Shown: piece after piece, positions 1 through 11,361 of the stretch
How the letters are laid out: each line of letters opens with the position of its first letter
Numbering within the stretch: position 1 is the first letter of the stretch
Assembly: GCA_013112575.1 (NCBI GenBank)
Contig: JABFGG010000014.1
Coordinates: forward strand, 48,081-112,080
Origin: Chloroflexota bacterium
Lineage (GTDB): Bacteria; Chloroflexota; Anaerolineae; Anaerolineales; UBA11579
DNA: 64,000 nt
Reading direction: 5' to 3'
The notes under the pieces: model-generated
Databases searched by the model: none
Seen by the model: the letters and a program-made list of their open reading frames with translations, nothing else
Told to the model about the DNA's origin: nothing
Translations under genes and position numbers: made by a program

Positions 1-2
1 TC

Positions 3-509
3 TTTATAACTAGCGCTTGTGGTGCTGGTGAAATGACTTCCCCAACCATCGAGAGCACTGAAACGGCCGCGCCAACCATCCAGAGTACGGAGGTTGAGGT
101 CGAGCCCCCTCTTGAGCTGCAGAGGGAAGAACCCCAACTCGGTGTGGGGCAAAACCCGCTGGTAGGAAGCTGGTACGAAGTTGCCCAGATCTCCTGCCAG
201 ACGACATCAGAACGCCGTGTGCCTAGCCCTATCGAGGAGCTGATTTTTTTCGAGGACAATCGCATCAATGTCACCTGGTTCCCATTTGAAGTATATATTG
301 ACTATGTAGGCACTTATGCCGTCGGTGAGGGCGGCACCCTCGAGATCTTCGCCGAAGAATTGAATTATCTACCTTCAGAACTGGACACCGTGGGCACTTA
401 TGAGATCGATGAAAATGGCCGTTTACTCTTGAAGGATATGTGGTTGGGCGTCCCCCCACTAGATGCTGTTCATCCGGTCAACTGCGGACACATCTTTGAG
501 AAGCGCTAA
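3..509 (+). CDS. putative lipoprotein, 5' end outside window
   Basis: Frame stays open upstream of the ATG at 33 and reads FITSACGAGEMTS..., with a lipobox-like ITSAC, so the true start lies before the window. Confidence 0.6.
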   Translation, partial: FITSACGAGEMTSPTIESTETAAPTIQSTEVEVEPPLELQREEPQLGVGQNPLVGSWYEVAQISCQTTSERRVPSPIEELIFFEDNRINVTWFPFEVYIDYVGTYAVGEGGTLEIFAEELNYLPSELDTVGTYEIDENGRLLLKDMWLGVPPLDAVHPVNCGHIFEKR

Positions 510-995
510 CTAGAGAAATACACACACTACATGCACGCGGTCAATCTCAATCAGCACCTGCCCTCCTGCCTGCTCTTTGATCGCCACCCACATCCAAGTG
601 GCAAAATCCATAAAAGGCAAATTGGTCACAGAAGATTGCCTGCCACTGGCGCGTCCATCCCCCACTCCCGTAGTCCAGCCGTCCTCCTGAAACCACTCCG
701 CTACCTGGCGCGGCCTGTCGCCTGTACTGAAGACCACTTGAAAGGAAACCCGCACACAGGGTGGCAAGGGTTTGCTTGGGGCTGTAATGATGAAAGGGAA
801 GGTGTCCCGGGAAATGGAGAAGTCCTCTACCCGCTCAAAGTCGGCGTTGGGGTAAATGGAGAAGGGGTTGTTGGAATAGAAGAAAAGGGCACAGGCGAGA
901 ACTGCGGAGATGATAATACCGCTCCCGCCAACAAGTAGGATCCGGTGACGGGAGAAGAGTGTTTGCATCAAATTCACACGGGTGGAAAAAAGCAA
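510..995 (-). CDS. hypothetical membrane-anchored protein
   Basis: 161 aa ORF with N-terminal hydrophobic segment; similar in layout to the next ORF. Confidence 0.55.
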   Translation of the reverse strand: MLFSTRVNLMQTLFSRHRILLVGGSGIIISAVLACALFFYSNNPFSIYPNADFERVEDFSISRDTFPFIITAPSKPLPPCVRVSFQVVFSTGDRPRQVAEWFQEDGWTTGVGDGRASGRQSSVTNLPFMDFATWMWVAIKEQAGGQVLIEIDRVHVVCVFL

Positions 996-1405
996 ACAGA
1001 AATATTGGTTCTGGCAGTAATTATCGTAGATTCGGTTGACGCAACACTGACATATTGCCCAGTAGAACCGTATACTTTGATGATCGAATTATCAAGATAG
1101 CGATATTCCCGAAAAATATATCTGAACCCAGCAATTATCTCGATCGGATATTCAATCCAACCATTACTAAGGTTCCATTCAATTACCTCCTCTGTAGAAG
1201 AATAAGATTCAAATGCTACGTGATTGGAATATCTAAAGCAATCTTTACGATTCTCGTCAGGGCGAACTTGAATAATTGGACGGTCAACAAACTTTGCATT
1301 GGGATAAGGAAACACAAAGAACAGATAAGAATGCAAAGCTAATGCAATCCCACACATAAGTGTCCCCAAAAGAATTATTGTGAATGCACACTTGCTACCC
1401 CTCAT
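974..1405 (-). CDS. hypothetical membrane-anchored protein, paralogue-like to 510..995
   Basis: 143 aa ORF; shares YPNA-F and EW...(D/N)GW motifs with the neighbour. Confidence 0.55.
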   Translation of the reverse strand: MRGSKCAFTIILLGTLMCGIALALHSYLFFVFPYPNAKFVDRPIIQVRPDENRKDCFRYSNHVAFESYSSTEEVIEWNLSNGWIEYPIEIIAGFRYIFREYRYLDNSIIKVYGSTGQYVSVASTESTIITARTNISVCFFPPV

Positions 1406-3562
1406 CTAGTGAATGGGAACCTTTTCCCCCACCCGCAAAGCCTCCATCGCCGCAAAAGTAGCACGCGTTACACCCAACAAATCTTCATAAGCAATGGGTG
1501 GCGCCCCGCCCTCCGCGATGGCTTTGGCAAAAGCCTGCCACTCGGCGCGATGGCCTTTGTCCTGACGCAGGCGGCTTTGCTGCTTTCTGCTACGGCCGTT
1601 GCGGGTCGTCTCCAAGGCACGGAAATCATCCAATAAAGCTACACGCCCGCCTGCAAAGACCTCCACTCGTTCTTTTGCCACGGATTTGTCGCCATTCGCC
1701 AGATAACTCAGCGTACCCACCGAGCCGTCGGGGAACTCAAAGGTCAGCACCACATTATCCTGGCGGTAGCGGCCGCCATCAGATAGGGCCGTGGCGCTCA
1801 CAGATACAGGCGGCGCACCTGCCAGGTAGGTCAAGAAATCCACAAAATGGCAACCCTCACCGATGATGCGGCCCCCTCCCTGCTGTGGGTCATGCAGCCA
1901 ATGGTCAAGGGGTAAATAACCGGCATTGACGCGATAGTGCATGGCTAAAGGTTCTTTGGTCTGCGACAGGAACGCCTTTAACTTGATGGCTAATGGTGCA
2001 AAACGGCGGTTGAAGCCCACCATCAGCAATGGCGCGTCAGGCTTGTCCAGTTCAGCTTTGATCTCAGCCAGTTCATCTTCATTTAGCGCCAGCGGTTTTT
2101 CACAAAAGACGTTTTTGCCAGCCTGTAGAGCCTCTATGACCTGCTCGGCATGCAAGTTGTGGCGCGTCAGCACCGCGATTGTGTTGACCATTTCATCCGC
2201 AATGATCCCTTGCGCGTCGCTGGCCGCGTAAGTAAAGCCGTGTTTTTTGGCCGCATGCTGGGCGCTCAAGCCTGAAGCTGAAGCGATGCCCACCAATTCC
2301 ACACCTTTGACGCCCTTGAGCGCGGGCAGCAAAACCGCCTGGGCGAAATTGCCTGCCCCCAATACACCCAGCCACACATTCCCAGTACCTTTTCGTTTTT
2401 CGCTTTCCGTTTTTATCACACGCGCCGGACTTGTTTCACTTGCTTCCGGATACGTCAGCACCACGCCCAGGAAAGCCTCGCTGTTCTGTTTACCCGTTAT
2501 CAATTCATAAGCCTGAGGCGCATCTTCTATAGGAAAGCGATGGCTGATAAGGGGGGAAACATCCAGGTTCCCAGTCCCCAATAACTCCACGAAAGACTCG
2601 AGGTTGCGGCCTTCCGTCCAACGTACGTAGCCGATAGGGTAATCCCGGCCACTCTCTTCATATTCCGTGTCATAACGCCCCGGGCCGTAGGACCGCGAGA
2701 CCAGGAAGGTCAGTTCTTTCTCAAAATAACCGCGGCGCGGCAACTCCAGGCCCACTGCACCCACGGCCACAACTCGCGCCCGGTCACGCGCAAGGCTGGC
2801 GGCCAGTTCCACCGGGTCATTCGAGCTGGTATCAGCGCAGATCAACACCACGTCACAGCCCTGCCCCCCACTGAAAGTCTGGGCAGCTTCTTCGGCACCT
2901 TCTCGCAACACAGCCTCTGCACCCATTTGCTGCGCCAATTGCACGCGCTGGGGGTCGAGGTCCACGCCAAACACCTGGCAGCCCGCTGCTTTGGCGATAC
3001 CCACGGCCAACAAGCCCAGCAGACCCAGGCCGATCACGGCCACGCGTTCACCCAACTGCGGCTCGGCCAACCGGAATCCATGCAGAGAGATCGAGCCCAG
3101 GGTAGCAAAAGCACCCTGCTCAAAATCCACGTTGTCGGGCAGGGGAGCCAGCAGGTTCTTGGGCACAACGGCATACTCAGCGTGTACGGCATAATTGCCA
3201 CCGGCACAGGCCACGCGCTGCCCCACCTGAAAAGATACCATCTCTGCGCCCAATTCCACGATTGTTCCCGCGGAGGAGTAGCCTAAAGGCATAGGTTGGT
3301 CGAGGCGATTGAAGGCCGCTTCAACAGTGGTCAAGATACCTTCACGGCGGGCCTTATCCAGCACCTGGCGCACCAGGTCTGGGCGCGAGCGCGCTTTGCC
3401 CACGAGCGACTTTTCGGCGAACTCGACCACCATGCGCTCCGTGCCTGCCGAGACCAGCGAGGCTCCGGTGTGCACCAGGGCCATGCCCGGGCCGGGTTTA
3501 GGCACAGGCACTTCCACAACTTCAGTTTTGCCATCACGCAGATTCTGCAATACTTGCTTCAT
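1406..3562 (-). CDS. bi-domain oxidoreductase: zinc-type alcohol dehydrogenase domain fused to Gfo/Idh/MocA domain
   Basis: N-terminal MDR features (GLGLLGLLAVGIAKAAGCQVFGVD) followed by LGVLGAGNFAQAVLLPALK and CEKPLAL typical of Gfo/Idh/MocA. Confidence 0.85.
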   Translation of the reverse strand: MKQVLQNLRDGKTEVVEVPVPKPGPGMALVHTGASLVSAGTERMVVEFAEKSLVGKARSRPDLVRQVLDKARREGILTTVEAAFNRLDQPMPLGYSSAGTIVELGAEMVSFQVGQRVACAGGNYAVHAEYAVVPKNLLAPLPDNVDFEQGAFATLGSISLHGFRLAEPQLGERVAVIGLGLLGLLAVGIAKAAGCQVFGVDLDPQRVQLAQQMGAEAVLREGAEEAAQTFSGGQGCDVVLICADTSSNDPVELAASLARDRARVVAVGAVGLELPRRGYFEKELTFLVSRSYGPGRYDTEYEESGRDYPIGYVRWTEGRNLESFVELLGTGNLDVSPLISHRFPIEDAPQAYELITGKQNSEAFLGVVLTYPEASETSPARVIKTESEKRKGTGNVWLGVLGAGNFAQAVLLPALKGVKGVELVGIASASGLSAQHAAKKHGFTYAASDAQGIIADEMVNTIAVLTRHNLHAEQVIEALQAGKNVFCEKPLALNEDELAEIKAELDKPDAPLLMVGFNRRFAPLAIKLKAFLSQTKEPLAMHYRVNAGYLPLDHWLHDPQQGGGRIIGEGCHFVDFLTYLAGAPPVSVSATALSDGGRYRQDNVVLTFEFPDGSVGTLSYLANGDKSVAKERVEVFAGGRVALLDDFRALETTRNGRSRKQQSRLRQDKGHRAEWQAFAKAIAEGGAPPIAYEDLLGVTRATFAAMEALRVGEKVPIH

Positions 3563-3713
3563 AGTGGGCGGGATTCTACCGCAAACTGCTATAATGCCCT
3601 TCGGTACATTTCTAAATCACAAATAGCCCCAAGGGACGAATGCCGCAAATCAAATATCGATTTGTAGCATTCGTTCTTTCGCGCCATTGGTGATTCATTT
3701 CAAGGAGATCACC

Positions 3714-4817
3714 TTGTCCGACCCCCGTGTCCACAAATTTGCCCAGGTTCTGGTAGACCACTCAGCCCGTATTGTGCCGGGTGACCGTGTATATATCGAA
3801 GCCACCACCGAAGCCCTACCCCTGGTAGAAGCCCTCTACGAAACCATCCTGCAACGCGGAGGCCATCCTTACCCTCACCTACGTTTGCCCGAACAGGATG
3901 AGCTTTTCTTTAAATATGCCAATGACGACCAGTTGAAGCACAAACCCATCTTCCGCAGCCTGGCCTATGACGAATTCGAGTCACGTATTCGCATTCACTC
4001 ATTGGCCAACACCAACGCGCTCAACAACGTCGATGCCAACAAACAGTCCACCTGGGATGCGACCGAAGCTCACATCCTGGAAACACAGATGCGCCGCGGG
4101 GCAGCCAAGGAATTCAAATGGGTCACCACCCTCTACCCCACGCGTGCTTATGCCCAACTGGCCAATATGGGCCTCAAGGAATATGAAGATTTCGTGTTCC
4201 AGGCTGCCCATGCTCACGAAGAAGATCCCATTGCTTACTGGACCAAAGTTAAAGCAGAGCAGCAAAAGATCGTTGACTACATGGTGGGGCATGACAAAGT
4301 GGAGTTGCGCGGCCCCAACGTAGACCTGAGCCTGTCCATCAAAGGCCGCACTTTCGAAAATGCTTATGGCGAACACAATATGCCCGATGGTGAGATCTAT
4401 ACCGGTCCGGTGGAAGATTCACTGAATGGATGGGTGCGCTACACTTATCCGTCTATCAGTGGCGGGCGCGTGGTAGAAGACATCGAGTTGAAATTCGAAG
4501 AGGGCCGCGTGGTCGAAGCCAGTGCCTCCAAGAACGAAGATTATCTGATGAAGCAATTGGACATCGATGAAGGGGCGCGTTACGTGGGCGAATTTGCTAT
4601 CGGCACCAACTTTGAGGTGCAGCAATTCACCGGCAACATCCTTTTCGATGAGAAGATCGGCGGCTCTTTCCACATGGCCCTCGGGGCCGGCTACCCCGAA
4701 ACCGGCAGCAAGAACAAAAGCGTCATCCATTGGGACATGATCTGCGATATGCGTGAAGATGCCGAGATCGTGGTCGACGGCGAAGTTGTGTATAAGGATG
4801 GGGCCTTCACGATTTAG
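3714..4817 (+). CDS. aminopeptidase, M29 family
   Basis: M29-like sequence (NMPDGEIYTGPVEDS, GSFHMALGAGYPETG). The track start is TTG 3687, but AAGGAG at 3702-3707 favours TTG 3714. Confidence 0.85.
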   Translation: MSDPRVHKFAQVLVDHSARIVPGDRVYIEATTEALPLVEALYETILQRGGHPYPHLRLPEQDELFFKYANDDQLKHKPIFRSLAYDEFESRIRIHSLANTNALNNVDANKQSTWDATEAHILETQMRRGAAKEFKWVTTLYPTRAYAQLANMGLKEYEDFVFQAAHAHEEDPIAYWTKVKAEQQKIVDYMVGHDKVELRGPNVDLSLSIKGRTFENAYGEHNMPDGEIYTGPVEDSLNGWVRYTYPSISGGRVVEDIELKFEEGRVVEASASKNEDYLMKQLDIDEGARYVGEFAIGTNFEVQQFTGNILFDEKIGGSFHMALGAGYPETGSKNKSVIHWDMICDMREDAEIVVDGEVVYKDGAFTI

Positions 4818-4834
4818 GAAGTTGTTCTATAGTT

Positions 4835-4865
4835 AAAAAAGACGGCCAAATGGCCGTCTTTTTGT
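4835..4865. terminator. bidirectional rho-independent terminator
   Basis: AAAAAAGACGGCCAAATGGCCGTCTTTTTG between convergent genes. Confidence 0.85.
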
Positions 4866-4883
4866 TTGTTAGTTGTTAGGAAG

Positions 4884-5408
4884 TTAGCGCCAGAAACCAC
4901 GCCGCACTGGGCGCATATCTTCTGCTGTTACCATGGCCTCTTCGTCGATCTCTTGCACGATCTTCATGACCTTCTTGATCTGCTTGCGCCGCACGCTGGC
5001 GTTTAACAAGGACACCGCCCCATCACGACCTTGTGCAGGGATCTCGGTAACCGCGTAACCTTCTTCACGCAAATGCTCCACGAGTGCCTTGCCGCGCCGC
5101 GGGCTGATGATGCGCATGTTGATGTGTCCAATGGCTAAGCGTTCTTCGATCCACATACCCACCACGTTCCCCGTGGCGTAGCCGCCTGCATAAGCCATCA
5201 GGTTAAGGATATTGGTCAGGTCCTGCACGACTGCCGTAAGTACGTAAATAAAGACCAGAGTTTGCAAAAAACCCAGGAACCAGGTGATGACCTTACGATT
5301 GCGGATGACCATGTTGACACGTACGGTATCCAAGGCCATATTGGCCACACGCAGGCCAAAGATCAGCCCGGCAGATAACCAGGCATCAGGGGATAAAAAG
5401 ATTTCCAT
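4884..5408 (-). CDS. DUF2179/DUF5698 (UPF0316-like) membrane protein
   Basis: Hydrophobic N-terminal half followed by a soluble domain HINMRIISPRRGKALVEHLREEGYAVTEIPAQGRDG. Confidence 0.75.
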   Translation of the reverse strand: MEIFLSPDAWLSAGLIFGLRVANMALDTVRVNMVIRNRKVITWFLGFLQTLVFIYVLTAVVQDLTNILNLMAYAGGYATGNVVGMWIEERLAIGHINMRIISPRRGKALVEHLREEGYAVTEIPAQGRDGAVSLLNASVRRKQIKKVMKIVQEIDEEAMVTAEDMRPVRRGFWR

Positions 5409-5410
5409 GT

Positions 5411-7585
5411 TTATTCGGTTGCTGCTTCCAGCTCACCCTTGCCCTCAATCACGGGCACGTACAGTTCTTCGGTATATTCCTTGATCATGCGCGTCATGCT
5501 GAAACGCGGCGCCAGCGTACGGATGCACTCTTTCATTTTGGCGATCCATTCGCGGGGGATGTTATCCCCGCTGCGCCCTTCATAGTAGAGGGGGATGATC
5601 TCATTTTCCAGGATGTCGTAGAGGCTGTTGGCGTCGGCCTGATCCTGCACGTTGGGGTCGTTATGCTCTTCATCTTCACCAATAGCCCAGCCGTTGTTGC
5701 CGTTATAGCCTTCGCGCCACCAACCATCCAAGATTGAGAAATTGAGCACACCGTTGAGGGCCGCTTTTTCACCGGAGGTCCCGGAGGCTTCGTTGGGCTT
5801 TCGTGGCGTATTCAACCACACGTCCACACCCTGCGTTAGATAACGCCCAAGGTTCATATCGTAGTCTTCAAGGAAGACCAGCCGCCCACCATTCTCCGCA
5901 GCTTTTACCTTGCGATAGACTTCCTGAATGAGTTGTTTACCCGGCTCGTCTGCCGGATGGGCCTTGCCTGCAAACACGATCTGTACCGGACGGTTAGGTT
6001 CATTTAATATTTTGAGCAGGCGGTCCAGGTCACTCAAGACCAGCCCAGCGCGTTTATAAGTCGCAAAACGGCGCGCAAAACCGATCGTTAATGTGTAAGG
6101 GTCAAGCAGAGTGCCCGCGGCCACCACCTGCACCGGATGCACACCATCGTCCGTCCATTGCTGGCGAGCACGGTCACGCATATAGAAAGTCAGTTTGCGT
6201 TTAAGGTGCTCGTGTACCGACCACAGCTTTTCGTCAGGGATTTCGTCAACCTTTTCCCACACAGCCGGGTCGTCGACATGTTTCCACCAACCTTCACCAA
6301 AATATTCATCATAGAGGTGGCGATAGCGGCGTGCCAGCCAGGTTCCGGTGTGCACGCCATTGGTGATATGCGTGATGGGTACTTCGTCGAGTTTGCGCTC
6401 CGGCCACAGGAAATGCCACATCTCGCGGGCGACACGCCCGTGCAATTCGGAGACACCGTTGCGTTGTTCGGCCATACGCAGGGCCAGCACCGACAGACTG
6501 AAGGTCTCACCCCAATCCTGTTCGCGGCGGGCCAGGTCCATGAAACCTTCACGGTCCAGGCTGAGTTGCGGCCACAGGTTGGAAAAATATTTATCCATCA
6601 GCCAGGTGGGGAATTCTTCATTACCTGCTGGCACGGGTGTGTGTGTAGTGAACACATTGCTAGACTTGATCTGCTCAACAGCCTCATCAAATGCCATGCC
6701 CTCGCTCACTAGTTCGCGCGCTCGCTCCAGAGCCATAAATGCCGAGTGGCCTTCATTCATGTGCCACACGCTAGGATCATAGCCCAACAGACGCAAAGCC
6801 CGCACGCCACCCACGCCCAGGATCAACTCCTGTGAGATACGCAAGTCGAGGTCGCTGCTGTACAACCGGGCCGTCAGTTTTCTATCCGTATCAGAATTGC
6901 CTTCAACGTCACTGTCCAGCAAATACAAGGGCACACGCCCTACACGGATTTCCCACAGGCGCGCCAACACTGTGCGCCCTGGCAGTTCTACCGAGATCGT
7001 CAGCGGTTTGTCTTCATCATCCAGCAAGGGCATCACTGGCAGGTCTTCAAACTTGAGATGCACTTCATGCGATTCCTGCCAGCCATCCTCGGTAATGTGC
7101 TGCGAGAAATAGCCTTCTGTGTACAGGAAACCTATCCCCACGAATGGCAAGCCCAGGTCGCTGGCCTCTTTTACATGGTCGCCTGACAACACGCCCAAGC
7201 CACCAGAGTAGATCGGCAAGGTTTCGTGCAAGCCAAACTCAGTGGAGAAATAGGCGATGTTCTTCTCAGTCAAATTCGGGTATGTGTCCTTAAACCAGGT
7301 ATCCTGTGCTGCCATATATTCATCAAAATCCGCCATCAGCTTTTTATAGAAATCCAGCATGTAGCGGTCCTGGCTGGCGCGGTTCAGGTCAGCACGCCCC
7401 ACACTGCGCAAGAACTGTACGGGGTTGTGATAGGTCTCTTCCCATAAGTGCCCGTTGATCATCCGGAAGTAAGATTGGGCATCTTTCTCCCAGGTCCACC
7501 ACAGGTTATAAGCCAGTTCCCCCAAACGTTCGATTGGTTTGGGCAATTCAAAGTTATTGGGCATGACACCCCGAAAAACGTTCAT
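5411..7585 (-). CDS. glgP: alpha-glucan phosphorylase (GT35 family)
   Basis: YFSTEFGLHETLPIYSGGLGVLSGDHVKEASDLGLPFVGIGFLY and WLNTPRKPNEASGTSGEKAALNG are characteristic. Confidence 0.9.
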   Translation of the reverse strand: MNVFRGVMPNNFELPKPIERLGELAYNLWWTWEKDAQSYFRMINGHLWEETYHNPVQFLRSVGRADLNRASQDRYMLDFYKKLMADFDEYMAAQDTWFKDTYPNLTEKNIAYFSTEFGLHETLPIYSGGLGVLSGDHVKEASDLGLPFVGIGFLYTEGYFSQHITEDGWQESHEVHLKFEDLPVMPLLDDEDKPLTISVELPGRTVLARLWEIRVGRVPLYLLDSDVEGNSDTDRKLTARLYSSDLDLRISQELILGVGGVRALRLLGYDPSVWHMNEGHSAFMALERARELVSEGMAFDEAVEQIKSSNVFTTHTPVPAGNEEFPTWLMDKYFSNLWPQLSLDREGFMDLARREQDWGETFSLSVLALRMAEQRNGVSELHGRVAREMWHFLWPERKLDEVPITHITNGVHTGTWLARRYRHLYDEYFGEGWWKHVDDPAVWEKVDEIPDEKLWSVHEHLKRKLTFYMRDRARQQWTDDGVHPVQVVAAGTLLDPYTLTIGFARRFATYKRAGLVLSDLDRLLKILNEPNRPVQIVFAGKAHPADEPGKQLIQEVYRKVKAAENGGRLVFLEDYDMNLGRYLTQGVDVWLNTPRKPNEASGTSGEKAALNGVLNFSILDGWWREGYNGNNGWAIGEDEEHNDPNVQDQADANSLYDILENEIIPLYYEGRSGDNIPREWIAKMKECIRTLAPRFSMTRMIKEYTEELYVPVIEGKGELEAATE

Positions 7586-7794
7586 CTAAGTATGAACCTC
7601 ATTACATTACATTTTAAGAAGTAATTTGCACAGAAGCGGAATCTTACCATGCGCCCGTACCTGCAATGCAAAGCCTTTATTAAAATTTTCAGCTAATGGA
7701 TTTGTAAACTGGAGTATTCCAACACAAAAAGGCATTGTAGAACAAGGGTGTTATAATCGTCTGGTCAAGTCATAATTCTGTATTTCCCGAAAAC

Positions 7795-9726
7795 ATGAAA
7801 GCGACTGAAGAGATCAAAGCCCGTTTGGACATCGTAGAGCTAGTCTCTGACGCTGTCCAACTGCGCAAGTCCGGTAAGAATTACACCGGCTTTTGTCCCT
7901 TCCACCAGAACACGCGCACCCCCTCTTTTGTGGTCTGGCCGGAGACAGGCACATGGCGCTGCTTCGGGCAGTGCAATGAGGGCGGCGATATCTTCAAGTA
8001 CGTCATGAAAAAGGAAGGGTGGGATTTCCCCGAAACCCTACGTCACCTGGCCGACCGTGCCGGAGTGGAACTGCGCAAACCCACGCCCCAAGAAGAAGCC
8101 CAGCAAGAAGAACACGAACGCCTGCGCAGGTTATTGGACGACGCTGTCGTTTTTTACCGCCAGCAGTTAAGTTCTGAACAAGGCCAATACGCCCATAATT
8201 ACCTGAAAGAACGCGGCCTCAGTGAGGCTACCCTGGCAATCTTCGACCTTGGATACGCCCCGGATAGTTGGGATGCGGGCATGAATTATTTCCTTGAAAA
8301 AGGTTACTCCGTGGAGGAGATGCTCGAAGCAGGCATGATCATCGAGAACGATAAGGGCCGTCGATACGACCGCTTCCGCCACCGTGTCATGTTCCCCATC
8401 CGCGACGAACGTGGTCGCATGACCGGCTTCGGGGCCCGCGCCCTCAAAGCCGACGAACCCGCCAAATATCTCAACTCCCCACAAACACCCCTATTCGATA
8501 AGAGCAGTGTGCTCTACGGCCTGAACTTGGCGCGCAAAGAGATTCGCGCTAAAGATGAAGTTGTCATTGTCGAAGGTTACATGGATGTTATCGGCCTGCA
8601 CCAGGCCGATTTCCGCAACGTTGTCGCCCAGATGGGCACCGCCCTGACCGAGCCGCAACTGCGCAAGCTCAAGCGCCTCACCCGCCGCATGGTGCTGGCC
8701 CTGGACTCCGACGCGGCCGGTATGAATGCCACCCTGCGCGGCCTGCAGGTAGCCCGTGAAACCCTCGACCGCGAAAGCGAAATGCGTTATGACCCGCGTG
8801 GCCTATTGCGCAACGAAGCCCGTCTCAAGGCCGACATCCGCGTGACCAGCCTCCCGGAAGGCACCGACCCAGACGAGATAGTCAAGGACAGCCCGGAAGC
8901 CTGGGCCGAGATCGTGGCTGCCTCCAAACCAGTCGTCGTGCATGTCATGGAAACCCTGGCGGAAGGCCGCGACCTGGAAGACCCCAAGGTCAAAACGGAG
9001 ATCGCTGAACAGGTGCTGCCCCTCATCAGCGACCTACCTAATCCTATCGAGCGCGACACTTTTATCCAACAACTGGCGCGTTTGCTCAAGCTCGATGAAC
9101 GCACCCTGATCGCTTCCCGCCCACGCCCGTCTCGCAGGGGCCAGCAAAGAAAGCGTCGTTATTCAACCCCACCACCACCTGAGCCGCAGGAGATTCCCCA
9201 GCAGGTAGAGAGTAAGGTTAAAAGCAGCACACACATCCTGGAAGAACACTGCCTTGGCATCGTCATGCGTCACCCTGAACTGCTTTACCGTGTGGACCGC
9301 ATCTTGCAGGAAGCAGGCTTAGAGCGGCTCTCCTCACGTGATTTCCAGCACACTGACCACCAGGAGATGTTCCGTGTGGCGCTGGAAGCCATCGACCAGG
9401 ATTACCTGGAGCCGCTCAATTTCGCTCTCGAAAATCTACCCCTCCCATTAGGCGAAACCGTCGACGAGATATTAGTGCAAACCGAAGAACTGGACCCCAA
9501 TGAGGAACGTGTGCTGGAAGACCTCTTACGCACCATCCTGCATATGCGCAAAACCAGTCTGCGTCAGAACAATGACCAATTACGGTTCTTGCAGGCAGAG
9601 GCCCAGGAAGGCGGCGACTTGAAAGCCAGCCAATACCAGCAAACCATGGTCAGCAACATCAATACGCTGCAACAGTTGGACCGCGCCATGGGTAAATTTA
9701 CCGAACGCAGCGCCATCTCTGGATAG
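7795..9726 (+). CDS. dnaG: DNA primase
   Basis: [34 protein letters not shown] zinc-binding domain; [21 protein letters not shown] motif; LALDSDAAG. Confidence 0.95.
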   Translation: MKATEEIKARLDIVELVSDAVQLRKSGKNYTGFCPFHQNTRTPSFVVWPETGTWRCFGQCNEGGDIFKYVMKKEGWDFPETLRHLADRAGVELRKPTPQEEAQQEEHERLRRLLDDAVVFYRQQLSSEQGQYAHNYLKERGLSEATLAIFDLGYAPDSWDAGMNYFLEKGYSVEEMLEAGMIIENDKGRRYDRFRHRVMFPIRDERGRMTGFGARALKADEPAKYLNSPQTPLFDKSSVLYGLNLARKEIRAKDEVVIVEGYMDVIGLHQADFRNVVAQMGTALTEPQLRKLKRLTRRMVLALDSDAAGMNATLRGLQVARETLDRESEMRYDPRGLLRNEARLKADIRVTSLPEGTDPDEIVKDSPEAWAEIVAASKPVVVHVMETLAEGRDLEDPKVKTEIAEQVLPLISDLPNPIERDTFIQQLARLLKLDERTLIASRPRPSRRGQQRKRRYSTPPPPEPQEIPQQVESKVKSSTHILEEHCLGIVMRHPELLYRVDRILQEAGLERLSSRDFQHTDHQEMFRVALEAIDQDYLEPLNFALENLPLPLGETVDEILVQTEELDPNEERVLEDLLRTILHMRKTSLRQNNDQLRFLQAEAQEGGDLKASQYQQTMVSNINTLQQLDRAMGKFTERSAISG

Positions 9727-9734
9727 AGTGCCTT

Positions 9735-11261
<1,527 letters not shown>

Positions 11262-11297
11262 AGCAGTCAATCAGTAATTGGTGTACAGGAATCAGGA

Positions 11298-11323
11298 GAG
11301 GCGCACAGCAGTGCGCCTTTTTT
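11298..11323 (+). terminator. rho-independent terminator after rpoD
   Basis: AGGCGCAC AGCA GTGCGCCT followed by a T run. Confidence 0.85.
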
Positions 11324-11341
11324 ATTCTCAACAAGGTGTAG

Positions 11342-11361
11342 GGGCGACCGGCTGGTCGCCC
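11342..11361. repeat. palindromic hairpin GGGCGACC-GGCT-GGTCGCCC
   Basis: Perfect 8-bp arms, preceded by GTAGG; shares TAGGGGCGAC with the element at 13664. Confidence 0.6.

Noticed and set aside
1406-3562. Fusion of alcohol dehydrogenase and Gfo/Idh/MocA domains as a novel enzyme
   Set aside because: Bi-domain oxidoreductases of this type are already known from polysaccharide loci, so it is listed as a feature only.
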